DNA of 64,000 nucleotides, from assembly GCF_900110925.1 (NCBI RefSeq), contig NZ_FOFP01000002.1, positions 1-64,000 on the forward strand. The letters run 5' to 3'. Both the position numbers and the translations under genes were made by a program. Below, piece after piece: positions 7,800 to 18,689 of this stretch. Source of the DNA: Pseudomonas cuatrocienegasensis (GTDB taxonomy: Bacteria > Pseudomonadota > Gammaproteobacteria > Pseudomonadales > Pseudomonadaceae). Under the pieces are notes generated by a model that was not told the origin of the DNA, ran no database searches, and saw only the letters and a list, made by a program, of their open reading frames with translations. Positions within the stretch are counted from its first letter, which is position 1; each line of letters starts with the position of its first letter.

Positions 7800-9758
7800 A
7801 TGCCCCAGATTCTCCCGCGCCTCAGCCTTGCCCTGCTTGCTGCCAGTTTCACGCTTTGCCCGCTGCCCAGTTACGCCGCCATCGAACCGGTGAGCCGCGA
7901 CAGCCGTCAGGACGAGAGCTGGACCATAAATCTCAAGGGCGCCGACATCCGCGAGTTTATCGATCAGGTGGCGCAGATCAGCGGCCAGACCTTCGTCGTC
8001 GACCCGCGGGTCAAAGGCCAGGTCACCGTGGTATCGAGCACGCCCTTGGGCTTGAGCGAGGTTTATCAGCTATTTCTCTCGGTGATGGCGACCCACGGTT
8101 ACAGCGTGATGGCGCAGGGTGAGCAGGCGCGCATCGTGCCCAATGCCGAAGCCAAGGCTGATGCGAGCCCATCTGGTGCCGGCGCATTCAGCGGGCCGGA
8201 TCGCCTGGAAACCCGCCTGATTCAGGTGCAACACGGCCCGGCTGCCGAACTGATCCCGCTGATCCGTCCACTGGTGCCGCCCTATGGCCACCTGGCGGCA
8301 GTGACCTCGGCCAATGCCATCATCATCAGCGACCGCGCCGCCAATATCGCGCGCATCGAAGACCTGTTGCGTCAACTGGACCAGAAGGGTGAGCACGATT
8401 ACAGCGTGGTCAACCTGCAGCACGCCTGGGTCATGGACACCGCCGAGGTGCTCAACAACAGCCTGACACGCGGCCAGGGCACAACGGCCGGCGGCGCCCA
8501 GGTGATTGCCGACGGCCGCACCAACCGCCTGATTCTCCTTGGCCCACCCGCGGCCCGCGAACGCCTCGCCGCCCTCGCCCGCTCGCTCGACACACCGGCC
8601 AGTCGCTCGGCCAATACCCGGGTGATTCGCCTGCGCCACAACGATGCCAAAGCCCTGGCGGAAACCCTGGGGGAAATATCCGAAAGCCTGAAGACTACGG
8701 AGGGCACGGCAACGTCTGGCGGCCCCCAGCAAAATGTGCTGATCCGCGCCGATGAAAGCCTCAATGCCCTGGTTATGCTGGCCGAGCCCGACACGGTGGC
8801 AATGCTCGAAGACATCGTCCGCCAGCTCGATGTGCCCCGCGCTCAGGTGATGGTCGAAGCGGCCATTGTCGAGGTCTCCGGTGATATCACCGATGCCCTT
8901 GGCGTGCAGTGGGCCGTGGATGCACGGGGCAGCACGGGCGGCCTCGGCGGCGTCAATTTCGGCAATACCGGGCTGTCGGTCGGCAGCGTGCTGCAAGCCA
9001 TCCAGGATGGTGATGGTGACAGCAGCACCCTGAACAACCTGCCTGATGGGGCGATCATCGGCCTGGGCAGCGACAGCTTCGGTGTACTGATCACCGCGCT
9101 GTCGGCCAACGCCAAAAGCAACCTGCTGTCCACACCCAGCCTGCTGACCCTGGACAACCAGCAAGCGGAAATCCTCGTCGGCCAGAATGTGCCCTTCCAG
9201 ACCGGCTCGTTCACCACCAGTTCCTCGGGCGCCGACAACCCCTTCACCACCATCGAGCGCCAGGACATCGGGGTTACGCTCAAAGTCACCCCGCATATCA
9301 ACGATGGCGCAACCCTGCGCCTGGAGATCGAGCAGGAAATTTCCTCGATTGCGCCATCTACTCAGGGCGTCAACGCGGTAGACCTGATCACCAACAAGCG
9401 CTCGATCAAGAGCACCGTGCTCGCCGAGGATGGCCAGGTGATCGTCCTGGGCGGGCTGATCCAGGACGACGTCACCCAGACCGATTCCAAGGTGCCCTTG
9501 CTCGGCGATATACCACTGCTGGGACGGCTGTTCCGCTCAAGCCGTGACACCCGTACCAAGCGCAACCTGATGGTTTTTCTGCGGCCCACGGTCGTGCGAG
9601 ACGGCGCCGGGCTGGCCGCGCTGTCGGGCAAGAAGTACAGCGATATCCGCGTACTCGGCGATGTCCGCGACGGTTATCGACCCGGCATCCTACCGCGCGA
9701 TCCCAGCCGCCTGTTCGACAAGCAGGGCCCGTCAACCATCGACCTGCGCGAGCAATAA
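7800..9758 (+). CDS. gspD: Type II secretion system secretin GspD (XcpQ-like)
   Basis: 652 residues from the ATG at 7800. An upstream GTG-type start would place a charged stretch before the signal peptide MPQILPRLSLALLAASFTLC...SYA. The N0 domain comes first (WTINLKGADIREFIDQVAQ), then N1-N3 repeats (TRLIQVQHGPAAELIPLIRP, RVIRLRHNDAKALAETL), then the secretin domain with SNLLSTPSLLTLDNQQAEI, VGQNVPFQTG and VPLLGDIPLLGRLFRS. It forms the outer-membrane channel through which folded exoproteins leave. The remaining gsp genes are not in the window. Confidence 0.95.
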   Translation: MPQILPRLSLALLAASFTLCPLPSYAAIEPVSRDSRQDESWTINLKGADIREFIDQVAQISGQTFVVDPRVKGQVTVVSSTPLGLSEVYQLFLSVMATHGYSVMAQGEQARIVPNAEAKADASPSGAGAFSGPDRLETRLIQVQHGPAAELIPLIRPLVPPYGHLAAVTSANAIIISDRAANIARIEDLLRQLDQKGEHDYSVVNLQHAWVMDTAEVLNNSLTRGQGTTAGGAQVIADGRTNRLILLGPPAARERLAALARSLDTPASRSANTRVIRLRHNDAKALAETLGEISESLKTTEGTATSGGPQQNVLIRADESLNALVMLAEPDTVAMLEDIVRQLDVPRAQVMVEAAIVEVSGDITDALGVQWAVDARGSTGGLGGVNFGNTGLSVGSVLQAIQDGDGDSSTLNNLPDGAIIGLGSDSFGVLITALSANAKSNLLSTPSLLTLDNQQAEILVGQNVPFQTGSFTTSSSGADNPFTTIERQDIGVTLKVTPHINDGATLRLEIEQEISSIAPSTQGVNAVDLITNKRSIKSTVLAEDGQVIVLGGLIQDDVTQTDSKVPLLGDIPLLGRLFRSSRDTRTKRNLMVFLRPTVVRDGAGLAALSGKKYSDIRVLGDVRDGYRPGILPRDPSRLFDKQGPSTIDLREQ

Positions 9759-9762
9759 CGCA

Positions 9763-9786
9763 ATGACCCCGGCAAGCCGGGGTCAT
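9763..9786. terminator. Hairpin between convergent gspD and SDR genes
   Basis: Perfect 11-bp stem (atgaccccggc/gccggggtcat) with a 2-nt centre, placed 4 nt after the gspD stop and 23 nt before the end of the convergent SDR gene. There is no strong T-run on either side, so termination is probable only from position and stem strength. Confidence 0.55.
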
Positions 9787-9808
9787 CGAGTCTTCCAGAA
9801 TCTGGGGT

Positions 9809-10618
9809 TCAGTCGAGGTACTGCATCTTGCGGCTCATGCCGCCGTCGACCACGAACTCCTGCCCTGTGACGAAGCCGGCCCGTGGCGACAGCAACCAGG
9901 CGACCATCGCCGCGACGTCTTCCACCGTGCCCACACGCCCCACCGGGTGCTGGGTATGGTCTTCACTACGTAGCGGCGCGTCGCGCTGGGCACGGCGGTC
10001 GCGAGCATCAATCCAGCCCGGGCTGACCGCATTGACCCGTACTTCCGGACCAAGGCTGATCGACAGCGCGTGGGTCAGTGCGACCAGACCGCCCTTGCTC
10101 GCCGCATAGGCTTCGCAATCGGCCTCCGACTGGGAGGCACGGGTCGAGGCGATGTTGACGATGGCCCCGCGGTGCGCACGCAGGTATGGCACGCAATGCT
10201 TGGCCAGCAACAGGGCACCGGTGAGATTGACTGCCAGGGTGCGGTTCCAGCGCGCCAGGTCGAGGCGTTCGAGCGGCAGGTTGTGCGGCTCGGACAGGCC
10301 GGCGTTGCACACCAGCGCATCGAGCCGGCCAAACTGCCCCAGCACTTCGGCCACGGCGACTTGCACCTGACTCTCCTGGCTGACATCCAGGGCCACGAAC
10401 CAGGCCTGCTCACCCAGCGCCTTGGCCACCCGCGTGCCACGGCTACGGTCGACGTCGGCAAGCACCACATGCCAACCTTCGGCGATCAACCAGGCACTGA
10501 TGCCCAGACCGATACCCCGCGCCGCCCCCGTAACCAGCGCCACCTTGCCATTCGTGGCACCGGCACGAGTCGGTTGCCAGTCCAGCGCAGCCTGCTCGCC
10601 CACCTGGGACTCGCTCAC
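9809..10618 (-). CDS. SDR-family oxidoreductase
   Basis: 269 residues. Classical short-chain dehydrogenase signs are [14 protein letters not shown] (NAD(P) binding), LADVDRS (a D after beta-2, pointing to NAD), LVCNAGLS, and the catalytic NIAST...YAASKGG (Ser, Tyr and Lys). The C-terminus has VSPGWIDA and [10 protein letters not shown]. Its ATG overlaps the metZ stop by 4 nt, so it is probably translated with metZ. The equivalent neighbour in P. aeruginosa has, as far as I recall, no assigned substrate. Confidence 0.9.
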   Translation of the reverse strand: MSESQVGEQAALDWQPTRAGATNGKVALVTGAARGIGLGISAWLIAEGWHVVLADVDRSRGTRVAKALGEQAWFVALDVSQESQVQVAVAEVLGQFGRLDALVCNAGLSEPHNLPLERLDLARWNRTLAVNLTGALLLAKHCVPYLRAHRGAIVNIASTRASQSEADCEAYAASKGGLVALTHALSISLGPEVRVNAVSPGWIDARDRRAQRDAPLRSEDHTQHPVGRVGTVEDVAAMVAWLLSPRAGFVTGQEFVVDGGMSRKMQYLD

Positions 10619-11826
10619 AAGGCTGCCAGGCCGCGGGCCAGGTCGGCCTGCAGATCGGCAACGTCTTCCAGGCCCACAGCCACGCGAATCAGATTATCGC
10701 GAATCCCGGCATTGGCCCGCTCGGCCGGCGACAGGCGCCCGTGGGAGGTGGTCGCCGGGTGAGCGATGGTGGTCTTGGTGTCGCCCAGGTTGGTGGTGAT
10801 CGAGACCACCCGCGTAGCGTCGATAAAGCGCCAGGCGGCTTCGCGCCCGCCCTTGACCTCGAAACTCACCACTGCGCCGAATGCGCTCTGCTGACGTTTG
10901 GCCAACTCATGCTGCGGATGGCTCGGCAAACCGGCGTAGTAAACATGCTCGACACCTGGCTGCTGCTCCAGCCACTGGGCCAGATGCAGGGCACTGGCGC
11001 AATGGGCCTGCATGCGCACGCGCAAGGTTTCCAGGCCCTTGAGGAAGATCCAGGCGTTGAACGGACTAAGGGTTGGACCGGCGGTGCGCAGGAAGCCGAC
11101 CACTTCCTTCATCTGCTCGGCACGACCGGCGACCACGCCGCCCATGCTGCGGCCTTGCCCGTCGATGTACTTGGTCGCCGAGTGCATGATGATGTCCGCA
11201 CCCAACGCCAGGGGCTGCTGCAGGGCTGGGGTGCAGAAGCAGTTGTCCACCGCCAGCAGCGCGCCCTTGGCATGGGCGATATCGGCCAGAGCGGCGATGT
11301 CCACCAACTCCGCCAAGGGGTTGGACGGCGACTCGACAAACAGCAGGCGGGTGTTGGGCTTGAATGCCCCACGCCAGGCGTCCAGATCCGCCAGCGGCAC
11401 GTAGTCCACTTCCACACCAAAGCGCTTGAGGTACTTCTCGAACAGGCTGATGGTCGAGCCGAATACGCTGCGCGAAACCAGTACATGGTCACCGCCGCTG
11501 CACAGGCTCATGACAATCGACAGAATCGCCGACATGCCCGATGAGGTGGCCACCGCTTGTTCGGCGCCCTCCAGCGCGGCAATACGCTCCTCAAAGGCGC
11601 GCACCGTCGGGTTGGTGTAGCGCGAGTAGACGTTGCCCGGCACCTCGCCGGCGAAGCGCGCCGCAGCATCGGCTGCGGTGCGGAACACATAGCTGGAGGT
11701 GGGGTAGATCGCCTCGCTGTGCTCGCCTTCCGGTGAACGATGCTGACCGGCGCGCACCGCCAGGGTGTCGAAACCCACACCGTCGAGATCGCTGTCGAGC
11801 CTGCCGGCTTCCCATTCCAGTGTCAT
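10615..11826 (-). CDS. metZ: O-succinylhomoserine sulfhydrylase MetZ
   Basis: 403 residues. Cys/Met-metabolism PLP enzyme fold: [46 protein letters not shown] and the PLP lysine in [13 protein letters not shown]. It makes homocysteine from O-succinylhomoserine and sulfide, the direct-sulfhydrylation route to methionine in pseudomonads. The position next to purF and an SDR is the one I know for metZ. It could be confused with metB or metC on fold alone; the context favours metZ. Confidence 0.93.
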   Translation of the reverse strand: MTLEWEAGRLDSDLDGVGFDTLAVRAGQHRSPEGEHSEAIYPTSSYVFRTAADAAARFAGEVPGNVYSRYTNPTVRAFEERIAALEGAEQAVATSSGMSAILSIVMSLCSGGDHVLVSRSVFGSTISLFEKYLKRFGVEVDYVPLADLDAWRGAFKPNTRLLFVESPSNPLAELVDIAALADIAHAKGALLAVDNCFCTPALQQPLALGADIIMHSATKYIDGQGRSMGGVVAGRAEQMKEVVGFLRTAGPTLSPFNAWIFLKGLETLRVRMQAHCASALHLAQWLEQQPGVEHVYYAGLPSHPQHELAKRQQSAFGAVVSFEVKGGREAAWRFIDATRVVSITTNLGDTKTTIAHPATTSHGRLSPAERANAGIRDNLIRVAVGLEDVADLQADLARGLAAL

Positions 11827-11921
11827 ATCGCTACCTCATGCTGACCATGGCCCCGACATCCAGGGCTGGTCTTCGATAACATCCCGGATCACCTCCGGGC
11901 TACGGTCTTGCTGCTTGCAGC

Positions 11922-13430
11922 TCAGTTGTTATACAGATCAATGATCGCGCTGACCGCCTGGGACTTGGCCTTGGTCAGGTCATTGCGCGCCTGGTCGATC
12001 CTGTTCAGGTAGGCCTCATCGACGTCGCCGGTGACGTACTTGCCATCGAACACCGCGCAGTCGAAGTTGGCAATCTTGATCTTCTTGCTACCACTGACCG
12101 CTTCGATCAGGTCCGTCAGGTCCTGATAAATCAGCCAGTCGGCGCCAATCAGCTCGGCAACCTGCTCGGTGCTGCGGTTGTGGGCGATCAGCTCATGGGC
12201 GCTGGGCATGTCGATGCCGTACACGTTGGGGTAACGCACCGCCGGCGCAGCCGAGCAGAAATAGACATTCTTCGCCCCGGCTTCGCGGGCCATCTGGATG
12301 ATCTGCTTACAGGTGGTGCCGCGTACGATGGAGTCATCCACCAGCATCACATTCTTGCCGCGGAATTCCAGTTCAATGGCGTTGAGCTTTTGCCGCACGG
12401 ATTTCTTGCGCGCCGCCTGGCCCGGCATAATGAAGGTGCGGCCGATATAGCGATTCTTGACGAAGCCTTCGCGGAACTTCACGCCCAGGCGATTGGCCAG
12501 TTCCAGCGCGGCAGTACGGCTGGTATCGGGGATCGGGATGACCACATCGATGTCATGTTCCGGACGCTCACGGAGAATCTTGTCGGCCAGCTTCTCGCCC
12601 ATGCGCAGGCGCGCCTTGTACACCGAGATGCCGTCCATGATCGAATCCGGGCGCGCCAGATAGACATGCTCGAAGATGCACGGCGAGTAGCTCGGGTTGC
12701 TCGCACACTGGCGGGTATGCAGCTGGCCGTCTTCGGTGATGTACACCGCTTCGCCCGGTGCCAGGTCACGGATCAGGGTGAAACCAAGCACGTCCAGGGA
12801 CACGCTCTCGGAGGCGATCATGTACTCCACGCCTTCATCGGTGTGGCGCTGACCGAAGACGATCGGGCGAATACCGTGGGGGTCGCGGAAGCCGACGATG
12901 CCGTAGCCGGTGATCATCGCCACCACCGCATAACCGCCCAGGCAACGCTCGTGTACGTCGGTGACCGCGGCAAACACGTCTTCTTCGGTCGGCTGCAGCT
13001 TGCCGCGCTGGGCCAACTCGTGGGCGAACACGTTGAGCAGCACTTCCGAATCGGAGTTGGTGTTCACATGGCGCAGATCGGACTCGTAGATTTCCTTGGC
13101 CAACTGCTCGACGTTGGTCAGGTTGCCGTTGTGCGCCAGGGTGATGCCATAGGGCGAGTTGACGTAGAACGGCTGCGCCTCGGCCGAGCTGGAGCTACCG
13201 GCGGTTGGGTAGCGGACATGGCCAATGCCCATGTGGCCGACCAGACGCTGCATGTGGCGCTGCTGAAACACGTCGCGCACCAGGCCGTTGTCCTTGCGCA
13301 GGAACAGCCGGCCCTCATGGCTGGTGACGATACCGGCAGCATCCTGGCCGCGGTGCTGAAGAACGGTGAGCCCGTCATACAGCGCCTGATTGACGTTCGA
13401 TTTACCGACGATACCGACAATGCCACACAT
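11922..13430 (-). CDS. purF: Amidophosphoribosyltransferase PurF
   Basis: 502 residues. I placed the start at the ATG giving [10 protein letters not shown], because removal of Met exposes the Cys nucleophile of the N-terminal glutaminase; a TTG three codons upstream is in frame. The glutaminase half has [18 protein letters not shown] and NGNLTN. The phosphoribosyltransferase half has [13 protein letters not shown] and [17 protein letters not shown]. It catalyses the first committed step of purine synthesis, PRPP plus glutamine to phosphoribosylamine. cvpA lies just upstream in the same direction, as in other gammaproteobacteria. Confidence 0.97.
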   Translation of the reverse strand: MCGIVGIVGKSNVNQALYDGLTVLQHRGQDAAGIVTSHEGRLFLRKDNGLVRDVFQQRHMQRLVGHMGIGHVRYPTAGSSSSAEAQPFYVNSPYGITLAHNGNLTNVEQLAKEIYESDLRHVNTNSDSEVLLNVFAHELAQRGKLQPTEEDVFAAVTDVHERCLGGYAVVAMITGYGIVGFRDPHGIRPIVFGQRHTDEGVEYMIASESVSLDVLGFTLIRDLAPGEAVYITEDGQLHTRQCASNPSYSPCIFEHVYLARPDSIMDGISVYKARLRMGEKLADKILRERPEHDIDVVIPIPDTSRTAALELANRLGVKFREGFVKNRYIGRTFIMPGQAARKKSVRQKLNAIELEFRGKNVMLVDDSIVRGTTCKQIIQMAREAGAKNVYFCSAAPAVRYPNVYGIDMPSAHELIAHNRSTEQVAELIGADWLIYQDLTDLIEAVSGSKKIKIANFDCAVFDGKYVTGDVDEAYLNRIDQARNDLTKAKSQAVSAIIDLYNN

Positions 13431-13474
13431 GTGCCGCAACCCCTACTGAGTGAAACAAGCTTAATGCGCGCCGC

Positions 13475-14029
13475 TCAAGGCAACTTCGGCCCCAAGAGCG
13501 CTTCTTTGAACGGCAATTCAGCAGGAGCGCTGATACCGCTGGCGAGCCACTGACTGGACATCCCGAGAATCAGGTTTTTCGACCAGTCCGCAACCATGAG
13601 AAAGTGCGGCAGCAGCGTCGATTGCTGCCACCAGGCATCCTGTTGCACCGGCGCCAGGCTGGTCAGCCCGACCGCCACAACGACCAGCAAGGCGCCGCGC
13701 GCCGCACCGAACACCATGCCCAGGAAACGATCCGTGCCCGACAGCCCGGTGACGCGGATCAACTCCCCAATCAGGTAATTGATCAACGCACCCACCAGCA
13801 GGGTGAACACGAACAACAGTATGCAGGCGGCGATAACACGCGCCGACGGTGTTTCGATAAATTCGCTGAGGTGTACCGAAAGGGCGCCGCCGAACATCCA
13901 GGCGACCACCCCGGCAATGATCCAGGTGAGCAGCGACAAGGCCTCTTTGACGAAGCCACGGCTCAAGCTGATCAGGCTTGATACGGCGATGACGGCGATA
14001 ATCGCCCAATCGACCCAGGTGAATGCCAC
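13475..14029 (-). CDS. cvpA: CvpA family inner-membrane protein
   Basis: 184 residues with several hydrophobic segments: WAIIAVIAVSSLISL, LLTWIIAGVVAWMF, VIAACILLFVFTLLVGALI and GALLVVVAVGL. The family signature GFVKEALSLLTW and the conserved GTDRFLGMVFGAARG are present. Named for colicin V production in E. coli. It lies 44 nt upstream of purF, the usual pairing. The molecular role is not well defined; it is often linked to envelope stress tolerance. Confidence 0.93.
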   Translation of the reverse strand: MAFTWVDWAIIAVIAVSSLISLSRGFVKEALSLLTWIIAGVVAWMFGGALSVHLSEFIETPSARVIAACILLFVFTLLVGALINYLIGELIRVTGLSGTDRFLGMVFGAARGALLVVVAVGLTSLAPVQQDAWWQQSTLLPHFLMVADWSKNLILGMSSQWLASGISAPAELPFKEALLGPKLP

Positions 14030-14140
14030 GTTTCAGGCTACCGACGGAAAAGGCGCTGCATTTTAACAGAGCGCCGGGGTTCGGGTAAGCAAAGGATTGC
14101 AGTCATCAGACAAGCTTCTGCTGCAGGCTACCCGGGTGGC

Positions 14141-14788
14141 TTATCCCTGCTCGGGCTGGAAACGCACGACAAAACCGTTGAGTTTCTGCTGACGGTTAAG
14201 CAAGTCACGCAAGCGGTCGGCCTCGGCGCGCTCGATCAAGGGCCCGACGAACACTCGGTTCATCCCGTCGACACTGCGGATATAGGCGTTGTAGCCCTGG
14301 GTGCGCAGGGTCTTCTGCAGGGTTTCCGCGCCAGCGCGGCTGGACAGGCTCGCCAGCTGCACCGACCAGCTGACCGGCAGCTTGTTGGCATCCAGACGGC
14401 TAGGCGCAGCTACTGGAGCACTTGCAACAGGCGGCGCGGGCGTGGCGGCGGGTGCTGGCTGAGGCGCGGGGGCGGATTGGGAGGCTGGCGCTTCGGCAGC
14501 AAGGGCCGAAGTGTCGACCTCGGGGGTCTGCTCAAGCAAATCGCCAATGGGATCGGCGGGATCGGCCGGCACCGGCTCATCGGGCAGCGCCTGCGGGTCT
14601 GGCACTAGCGCAGGCTGCATCTCGATCTCAGGCATCGTCGGCACCTGAGGCACGGGCGGTGCATCGACCACCACGCGGCGCAGTTCATCCTCACGCGACA
14701 GCAGCATCGGCAGAAAAATCACCGCCAGCGCCACCAGTACCAAGGCACCGACAAAACGCTGCTTCAACCCGTTATCCAGCAAAGCCAT
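14141..14788 (-). CDS. SPOR-domain protein (DedD-like)
   Basis: 215 residues from the ATG at 14788 ([30 protein letters not shown]), a short cytoplasmic N-terminus and one membrane span. A long Pro/Ala-rich periplasmic linker follows (about residues 45-130). The C-terminal SPOR domain (about 135-212) begins SWSVQLASLSSRAGAETLQKTLR and includes VFVGPLIERAEAD. SPOR domains bind denuded glycan at division sites, so a septal role like DedD is likely. The start overlaps the end of folC by 17 nt, suggesting coupled translation. Confidence 0.88.
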   Translation of the reverse strand: MALLDNGLKQRFVGALVLVALAVIFLPMLLSREDELRRVVVDAPPVPQVPTMPEIEMQPALVPDPQALPDEPVPADPADPIGDLLEQTPEVDTSALAAEAPASQSAPAPQPAPAATPAPPVASAPVAAPSRLDANKLPVSWSVQLASLSSRAGAETLQKTLRTQGYNAYIRSVDGMNRVFVGPLIERAEADRLRDLLNRQQKLNGFVVRFQPEQG

Positions 14789-16079
14789 CCTGCACGTCCC
14801 CTTGGGCATGGCGGGCCAGCCATTCCAGGGCCTCGGCCACGCAGTAGAAAGATCCAAACAGCACGATTTCATCGCCCTCGCCTGCATGCTCGCATTGAGC
14901 ACGCAGGGCCTCACTTACCGAAGCCCAGGCACTCACTGTAGCGCCCTGCGCCTGCAGGTGAGCCTGCAACTGCTCAACCGGGCGACTCCGCACGGTTGCC
15001 AGCGGTACCACAGCCCAGTCGGCAAATACCGTCAGCAGCGGCGCAACCACACCTGCAAGATCCTTGTCAGCCAGCAAACCGAACACGGCATGACGGCGGA
15101 CCGATTGCGATTGCCTCTGCAGACGTTGCGCCAAATAGTCGGCCGCGTGGGGATTATGCCCAACATCGAGCAGCAGCGTGAGACTCTTGCCCTGCCAATT
15201 GAGCGCTCGCCGATCCAGACGGCCAGTGACTCGCGTACTGAGCAAGGCGCGCTGCAAGGACGCTTGCGTCCAGGGCAGATCGAGCAGAGCGTAGGCCTGC
15301 AGAGCAAGGGCTGCGTTTTCCATGGGTAATTCGAGCAGCGGCAACCCATTAAGTTGCAGTACCTGCCCTTGCCCATCCAGACCGCGCCAGTCCCAGTGCT
15401 GCGTCTTTACATAAAGGTCGTAGTCACGGCCGCGCAGGAACAGGGGTGCATCCAGACTGGCCACGGCCTCGAAAATCGGCAACGGTGGATCGAGATCGCC
15501 ACACAGCGCTGGCTTACCGGCCCGCAGAATGCCAGCCTTCTCGAAGGCCACCGACTCACGGGTGTCACCCAACCAGTCAGCATGGTCCAGGCCGATGCTG
15601 GTAATCAGGGCAAGGTCGGGGTCGAGCAGATTGACCGCATCCAGACGCCCGCCCAAGCCGACTTCCAGGACCACTGCATCCAGATCGGCCCGCTGAAACA
15701 GCCAGAAAGCGGCCAGCGTGCCCATCTCGAAATAGGTCAGGGACACCTCGGCACGCGCCGCCTCGACTGCAGCAAAGGCCTCGCACAGCTCAGCATCACT
15801 GGCTTCACGGCCATTGAGCATGACCCGCTCGTTGTAGCGCAGCAGGTGGGGCGAGGCATAAACGCCAACCTTGAGCCCCTGTTCACGCAGCAGCGCGGCG
15901 ATAAACGCGCAGGTCGAGCCTTTGCCATTGGTGCCGGTCACAGTAATGATGCGTGGCGCCAGGCGTGGCAGCGCCAGGCGCTGCAGCACGCTATGCGAGC
16001 GTTCCAGCCCCATGTCGATGGCGCTGGGGTGCAACTGCTCCAGATAGGCCAGCCATTCGGCCAGGGAGCCTGGGGTCAT
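14772..16079 (-). CDS. folC: Bifunctional folylpolyglutamate/dihydrofolate synthase
   Basis: 435 residues, normal for FolC. The Mur-ligase ATP site is [19 protein letters not shown] (about 42-60). Other family pieces are [45 protein letters not shown] and [13 protein letters not shown]. It makes dihydrofolate and extends the glutamate tail of folates. Its start overlaps the accD stop (ATGA), and its end overlaps the SPOR gene. The accD-folC-dedD-cvpA-purF order is a widely conserved gammaproteobacterial cluster. Confidence 0.96.
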   Translation of the reverse strand: MTPGSLAEWLAYLEQLHPSAIDMGLERSHSVLQRLALPRLAPRIITVTGTNGKGSTCAFIAALLREQGLKVGVYASPHLLRYNERVMLNGREASDAELCEAFAAVEAARAEVSLTYFEMGTLAAFWLFQRADLDAVVLEVGLGGRLDAVNLLDPDLALITSIGLDHADWLGDTRESVAFEKAGILRAGKPALCGDLDPPLPIFEAVASLDAPLFLRGRDYDLYVKTQHWDWRGLDGQGQVLQLNGLPLLELPMENAALALQAYALLDLPWTQASLQRALLSTRVTGRLDRRALNWQGKSLTLLLDVGHNPHAADYLAQRLQRQSQSVRRHAVFGLLADKDLAGVVAPLLTVFADWAVVPLATVRSRPVEQLQAHLQAQGATVSAWASVSEALRAQCEHAGEGDEIVLFGSFYCVAEALEWLARHAQGDVQDGFAG

Positions 16080-16960
16080 GCGCTGACAGCAACAACAGAC
16101 GGCGATGGCAGGTGCATGAACTGCGCCAGCACACGACCCAGACGGGTACGCAGCTCATGGCGCGGGATGATCATGTCGATGGCGCCGTGTTCAAGCAGGA
16201 ACTCGCTGCGCTGGAAGCCTTCCGGCAGTTTTTCCCGCACGGTCTGCTCGATAACCCGCGGGCCGGCAAAACCGATCAGCGCCTTGGGCTCGGCCACGAT
16301 AATGTCACCGAGCATCGCCAGGCTGGCCGAGACACCGCCATACACCGGATCGGTCAATACGGAAACGAAGGGAATGCCTTCCTCACGCAGACGGGCCAGC
16401 ACTGCCGAGGTCTTGGCCATCTGCATCAGCGAGATCAGCGCTTCCTGCATGCGTGCACCACCCGAGGCGGAGAAACAAACGAACGGGCAACGACGCTCCA
16501 GCGCCACGTTAGCCGCCTGCACGAAACGCTCCCCGACGATGGCCCCCATCGAGCCGCCCATAAAGGAGAACTCAAAGGCACAGGCCACCACCGGCATGTT
16601 CTGCAAGGTGCCACTCATGGCAATCAAGGCATCCTTTTCACCGGTTTGCTTCTGCGCACCGGCCAGACGGTCCTTGTACTTTTTGCTATCGCGAAACTTC
16701 AGACGGTCGACAGGCTCCAGATCGGCGCCGATTTCCTCACGGCCTTCGGCATCGAGGAATATGTTCAGCCGCGCGCGCGCGTCGATACGCATGTGGTGGT
16801 TGCACTTCGGGCAGACATCCAGGGTCTTTTCCAGCTCGGGCTTGTAGAGCACCGCTTCACAGGACGGGCACTTGTGCCACAGGCCTTCCGGCACCGAGCT
16901 CTTCTTGATTTCGGAACGCATGATCGAGGGGATCAGTTTGTCTACCAACCAGTTGCTCAT
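16076..16960 (-). CDS. accD: Acetyl-CoA carboxylase carboxyltransferase subunit beta
   Basis: 294 residues from the ATG giving [13 protein letters not shown]; an ATG three codons earlier sits too close to the GGAG to use it. The N-terminal zinc ribbon is visible as CPSCEAVL...CPKCNHH (about 29-51). The carboxyltransferase core has [29 protein letters not shown] and [14 protein letters not shown]. With AccA it transfers carboxyl from biotin to acetyl-CoA to make malonyl-CoA for fatty acids. Confidence 0.97.
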   Translation of the reverse strand: MSNWLVDKLIPSIMRSEIKKSSVPEGLWHKCPSCEAVLYKPELEKTLDVCPKCNHHMRIDARARLNIFLDAEGREEIGADLEPVDRLKFRDSKKYKDRLAGAQKQTGEKDALIAMSGTLQNMPVVACAFEFSFMGGSMGAIVGERFVQAANVALERRCPFVCFSASGGARMQEALISLMQMAKTSAVLARLREEGIPFVSVLTDPVYGGVSASLAMLGDIIVAEPKALIGFAGPRVIEQTVREKLPEGFQRSEFLLEHGAIDMIIPRHELRTRLGRVLAQFMHLPSPSVVAVSA

Positions 16961-17150
16961 GCTCTTCATTCTCCAACGCTGGGGTCGACCGCTGACCCGG
17001 CGGGCCTTCGATCAGACGAATTCACAATAGCAGCCTTGTTGCGCAGGGACCGTACCTCCCACGCTCGCCACCTGGACTATTCCCGCCGTGCGGGCAACAG
17101 CTTAGTGGACGGCGCAGCAAGGGCAGCCGTCACATCGTCGCCGGCGCGAC

Positions 17151-17771
17151 TCAGGCCGATCTCACCGCACGCACAAAAGCACGAATCTTCTCGGCATCCT
17201 TGATGCCCTTGCTCAGCTCGACACCGCCACTGACATCCACGCCATAGGGCCGGACCTGGGCAATGGCCACCGCCACGTTCGCCGCATCCAGACCGCCAGC
17301 GAGAATGATCGGCCGAGCACTGTCGCGCGGCACCAGCGACCAGTCGAATGCCTCACCGGTACCACCTGGCACCCCTTCAACATAGGTGTCGAGCAAAATA
17401 CCGGCTGCATCCGCATAGCGCGCCATGGCAGCAGCCAGGTCATCGCCCGGCTTCACCCGCAAGGCCTTGAGGTAGGGCCGCGCGTAACGCGCACAGGTTT
17501 CTGGGGTTTCATCACCATGAAACTGCAGCAGATCCAGCGGCACGGCAGCCAGGATATCGCTGAGCTCGCGATGCGTAGCATCGACGAACAGCCCCACCGT
17601 GGTCACGAACGGCGGCAAGGCCGCGATAATCGCCTGCGCCTGTGCCACGGTCACGGCCCGCGGGCTCTTGGCATAGAACACCAGGCCGATGGCGTCAGCG
17701 CCCGCCTGAGCCGCTGCCAGTGCATCCTCTATACGGGTAATGCCACAGATCTTGCTGCGAACGACGGCCAA
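17151..17771 (-). CDS. trpF: Phosphoribosylanthranilate isomerase TrpF
   Basis: 206 residues, a TIM-barrel of usual length. The start appears to be TTG (encoding [13 protein letters not shown]); no ATG is in a suitable place. Key motifs are KICGITR with the catalytic Cys, [29 protein letters not shown] with the catalytic Asp, [13 protein letters not shown] and GVDVSGGVE. It converts phosphoribosylanthranilate to CdRP in tryptophan synthesis. In pseudomonads trpF stands apart from the other trp genes, beside truA, as here. Confidence 0.96.
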   Translation of the reverse strand: MAVVRSKICGITRIEDALAAAQAGADAIGLVFYAKSPRAVTVAQAQAIIAALPPFVTTVGLFVDATHRELSDILAAVPLDLLQFHGDETPETCARYARPYLKALRVKPGDDLAAAMARYADAAGILLDTYVEGVPGGTGEAFDWSLVPRDSARPIILAGGLDAANVAVAIAQVRPYGVDVSGGVELSKGIKDAEKIRAFVRAVRSA

Positions 17772-17816
17772 AACACAGTACCTACTGATAAAAAATCGAT
17801 GGTAACAAACACCCGC

Positions 17817-18686
17817 TCAGGCGTCAGCCGCCACGTCGGGCAGGCCGGAAAGGAAATGCGGCCCGAGGTAACGGGTGGGCAGATCGAACTCGGCAGGATA
17901 GTCGACCTGTATCAGGTACAGGCCGTAAGGATGCGCCGTCACCCCACCGGTACGCCGCACCCCGGTTTCCAGCACCTCACGCGCCCACTCGACAGGGCGC
18001 TCGCCCGCCCCGATGGTCATCAGTACGCCGGCAATATTGCGCACCATGTGATGCAGAAAGGCGTTGGCGCGGATATCCAGCACGATAAAGCGGCCATGTT
18101 GCAGCAGCTCGAGGTGGTGCACGGTCTTGATCGGCGACTTGGCCTGGCACTGCCGCGCACGGAAGGCACTGAAGTCATGGGTGCCCAGAAACGCCTTGGC
18201 CGCTTCACGCATACGCGCAAGATCCAGCGGGCGATGGTTCCAGGTCACCTCTTCGGCCATGTGCGCAGGGCGGATCGGGTCGTTGTAGATCACGTAACGA
18301 TAACGCCGCGCCATGGCGCAGAAGCGCGCATCGAAGTGCCGCGGCATAAAACGCGCCCAGGCCACGCTGATATCGCCCGGCAAATTCATATTGGTGCCCA
18401 TGATCCAGGCATGCTCGGTGCGCTCGACAGTCGTGTCGAAATGCACGACCTGGCCACTGGCATGCACCAGCGCATCGGTGCGTCCGGCGCAACTGAGGGT
18501 GATGGCTGCGCCACCCGCCACCCGCGAGAGCGCTTTCTCCAGGGACTCCTGAATCGACGGCACGCCAGCGCGCTGACGCTGGAAGCCGCGATAGCGCGAG
18601 CCTTTGTATTCGATACCCAGGGCGACTTTATAAACGCCAACGGCAGCCGAATCGGCTGCCGCTGTAGAGGTTGTTGCATCAGACAT
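17817..18686 (-). CDS. truA: tRNA pseudouridine(38-40) synthase TruA
   Basis: 289 residues, about 20 longer at the N-terminus than E. coli TruA owing to an Ala/Thr-rich extension. The catalytic Asp is in CAGRTDALVHASGQV. More common TruA sequences have Gly where this has Leu, a variation I believe occurs in pseudomonads. Other marks are YKGSRYRGFQRQ, RFMPRHFDARF, YRYVIYN and NAFLHHMVRNI. It modifies U38-U40 in the anticodon arm. The gene starts 3 nt after the fimV stop. Confidence 0.96.
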   Translation of the reverse strand: MSDATTSTAAADSAAVGVYKVALGIEYKGSRYRGFQRQRAGVPSIQESLEKALSRVAGGAAITLSCAGRTDALVHASGQVVHFDTTVERTEHAWIMGTNMNLPGDISVAWARFMPRHFDARFCAMARRYRYVIYNDPIRPAHMAEEVTWNHRPLDLARMREAAKAFLGTHDFSAFRARQCQAKSPIKTVHHLELLQHGRFIVLDIRANAFLHHMVRNIAGVLMTIGAGERPVEWAREVLETGVRRTGGVTAHPYGLYLIQVDYPAEFDLPTRYLGPHFLSGLPDVAADA

Positions 18687-18689
18687 TGA

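Noticed and set aside
8070..9296. Long frame antisense to gspD (408 codons)
   Set aside because: GC-rich third positions of the real gene keep the opposite strand open; composition is His/Gln/Gly-rich with no domain.
12180..13553. 457-codon frame antisense to purF
   Set aside because: Shadow of purF; no domain, no start signal.
18400..18510. TruA with altered catalytic motif (GRTDAL instead of GRTDAG)
   Set aside because: The catalytic Asp is kept and I believe the following residue varies in pseudomonads, so this is not evidence of loss.
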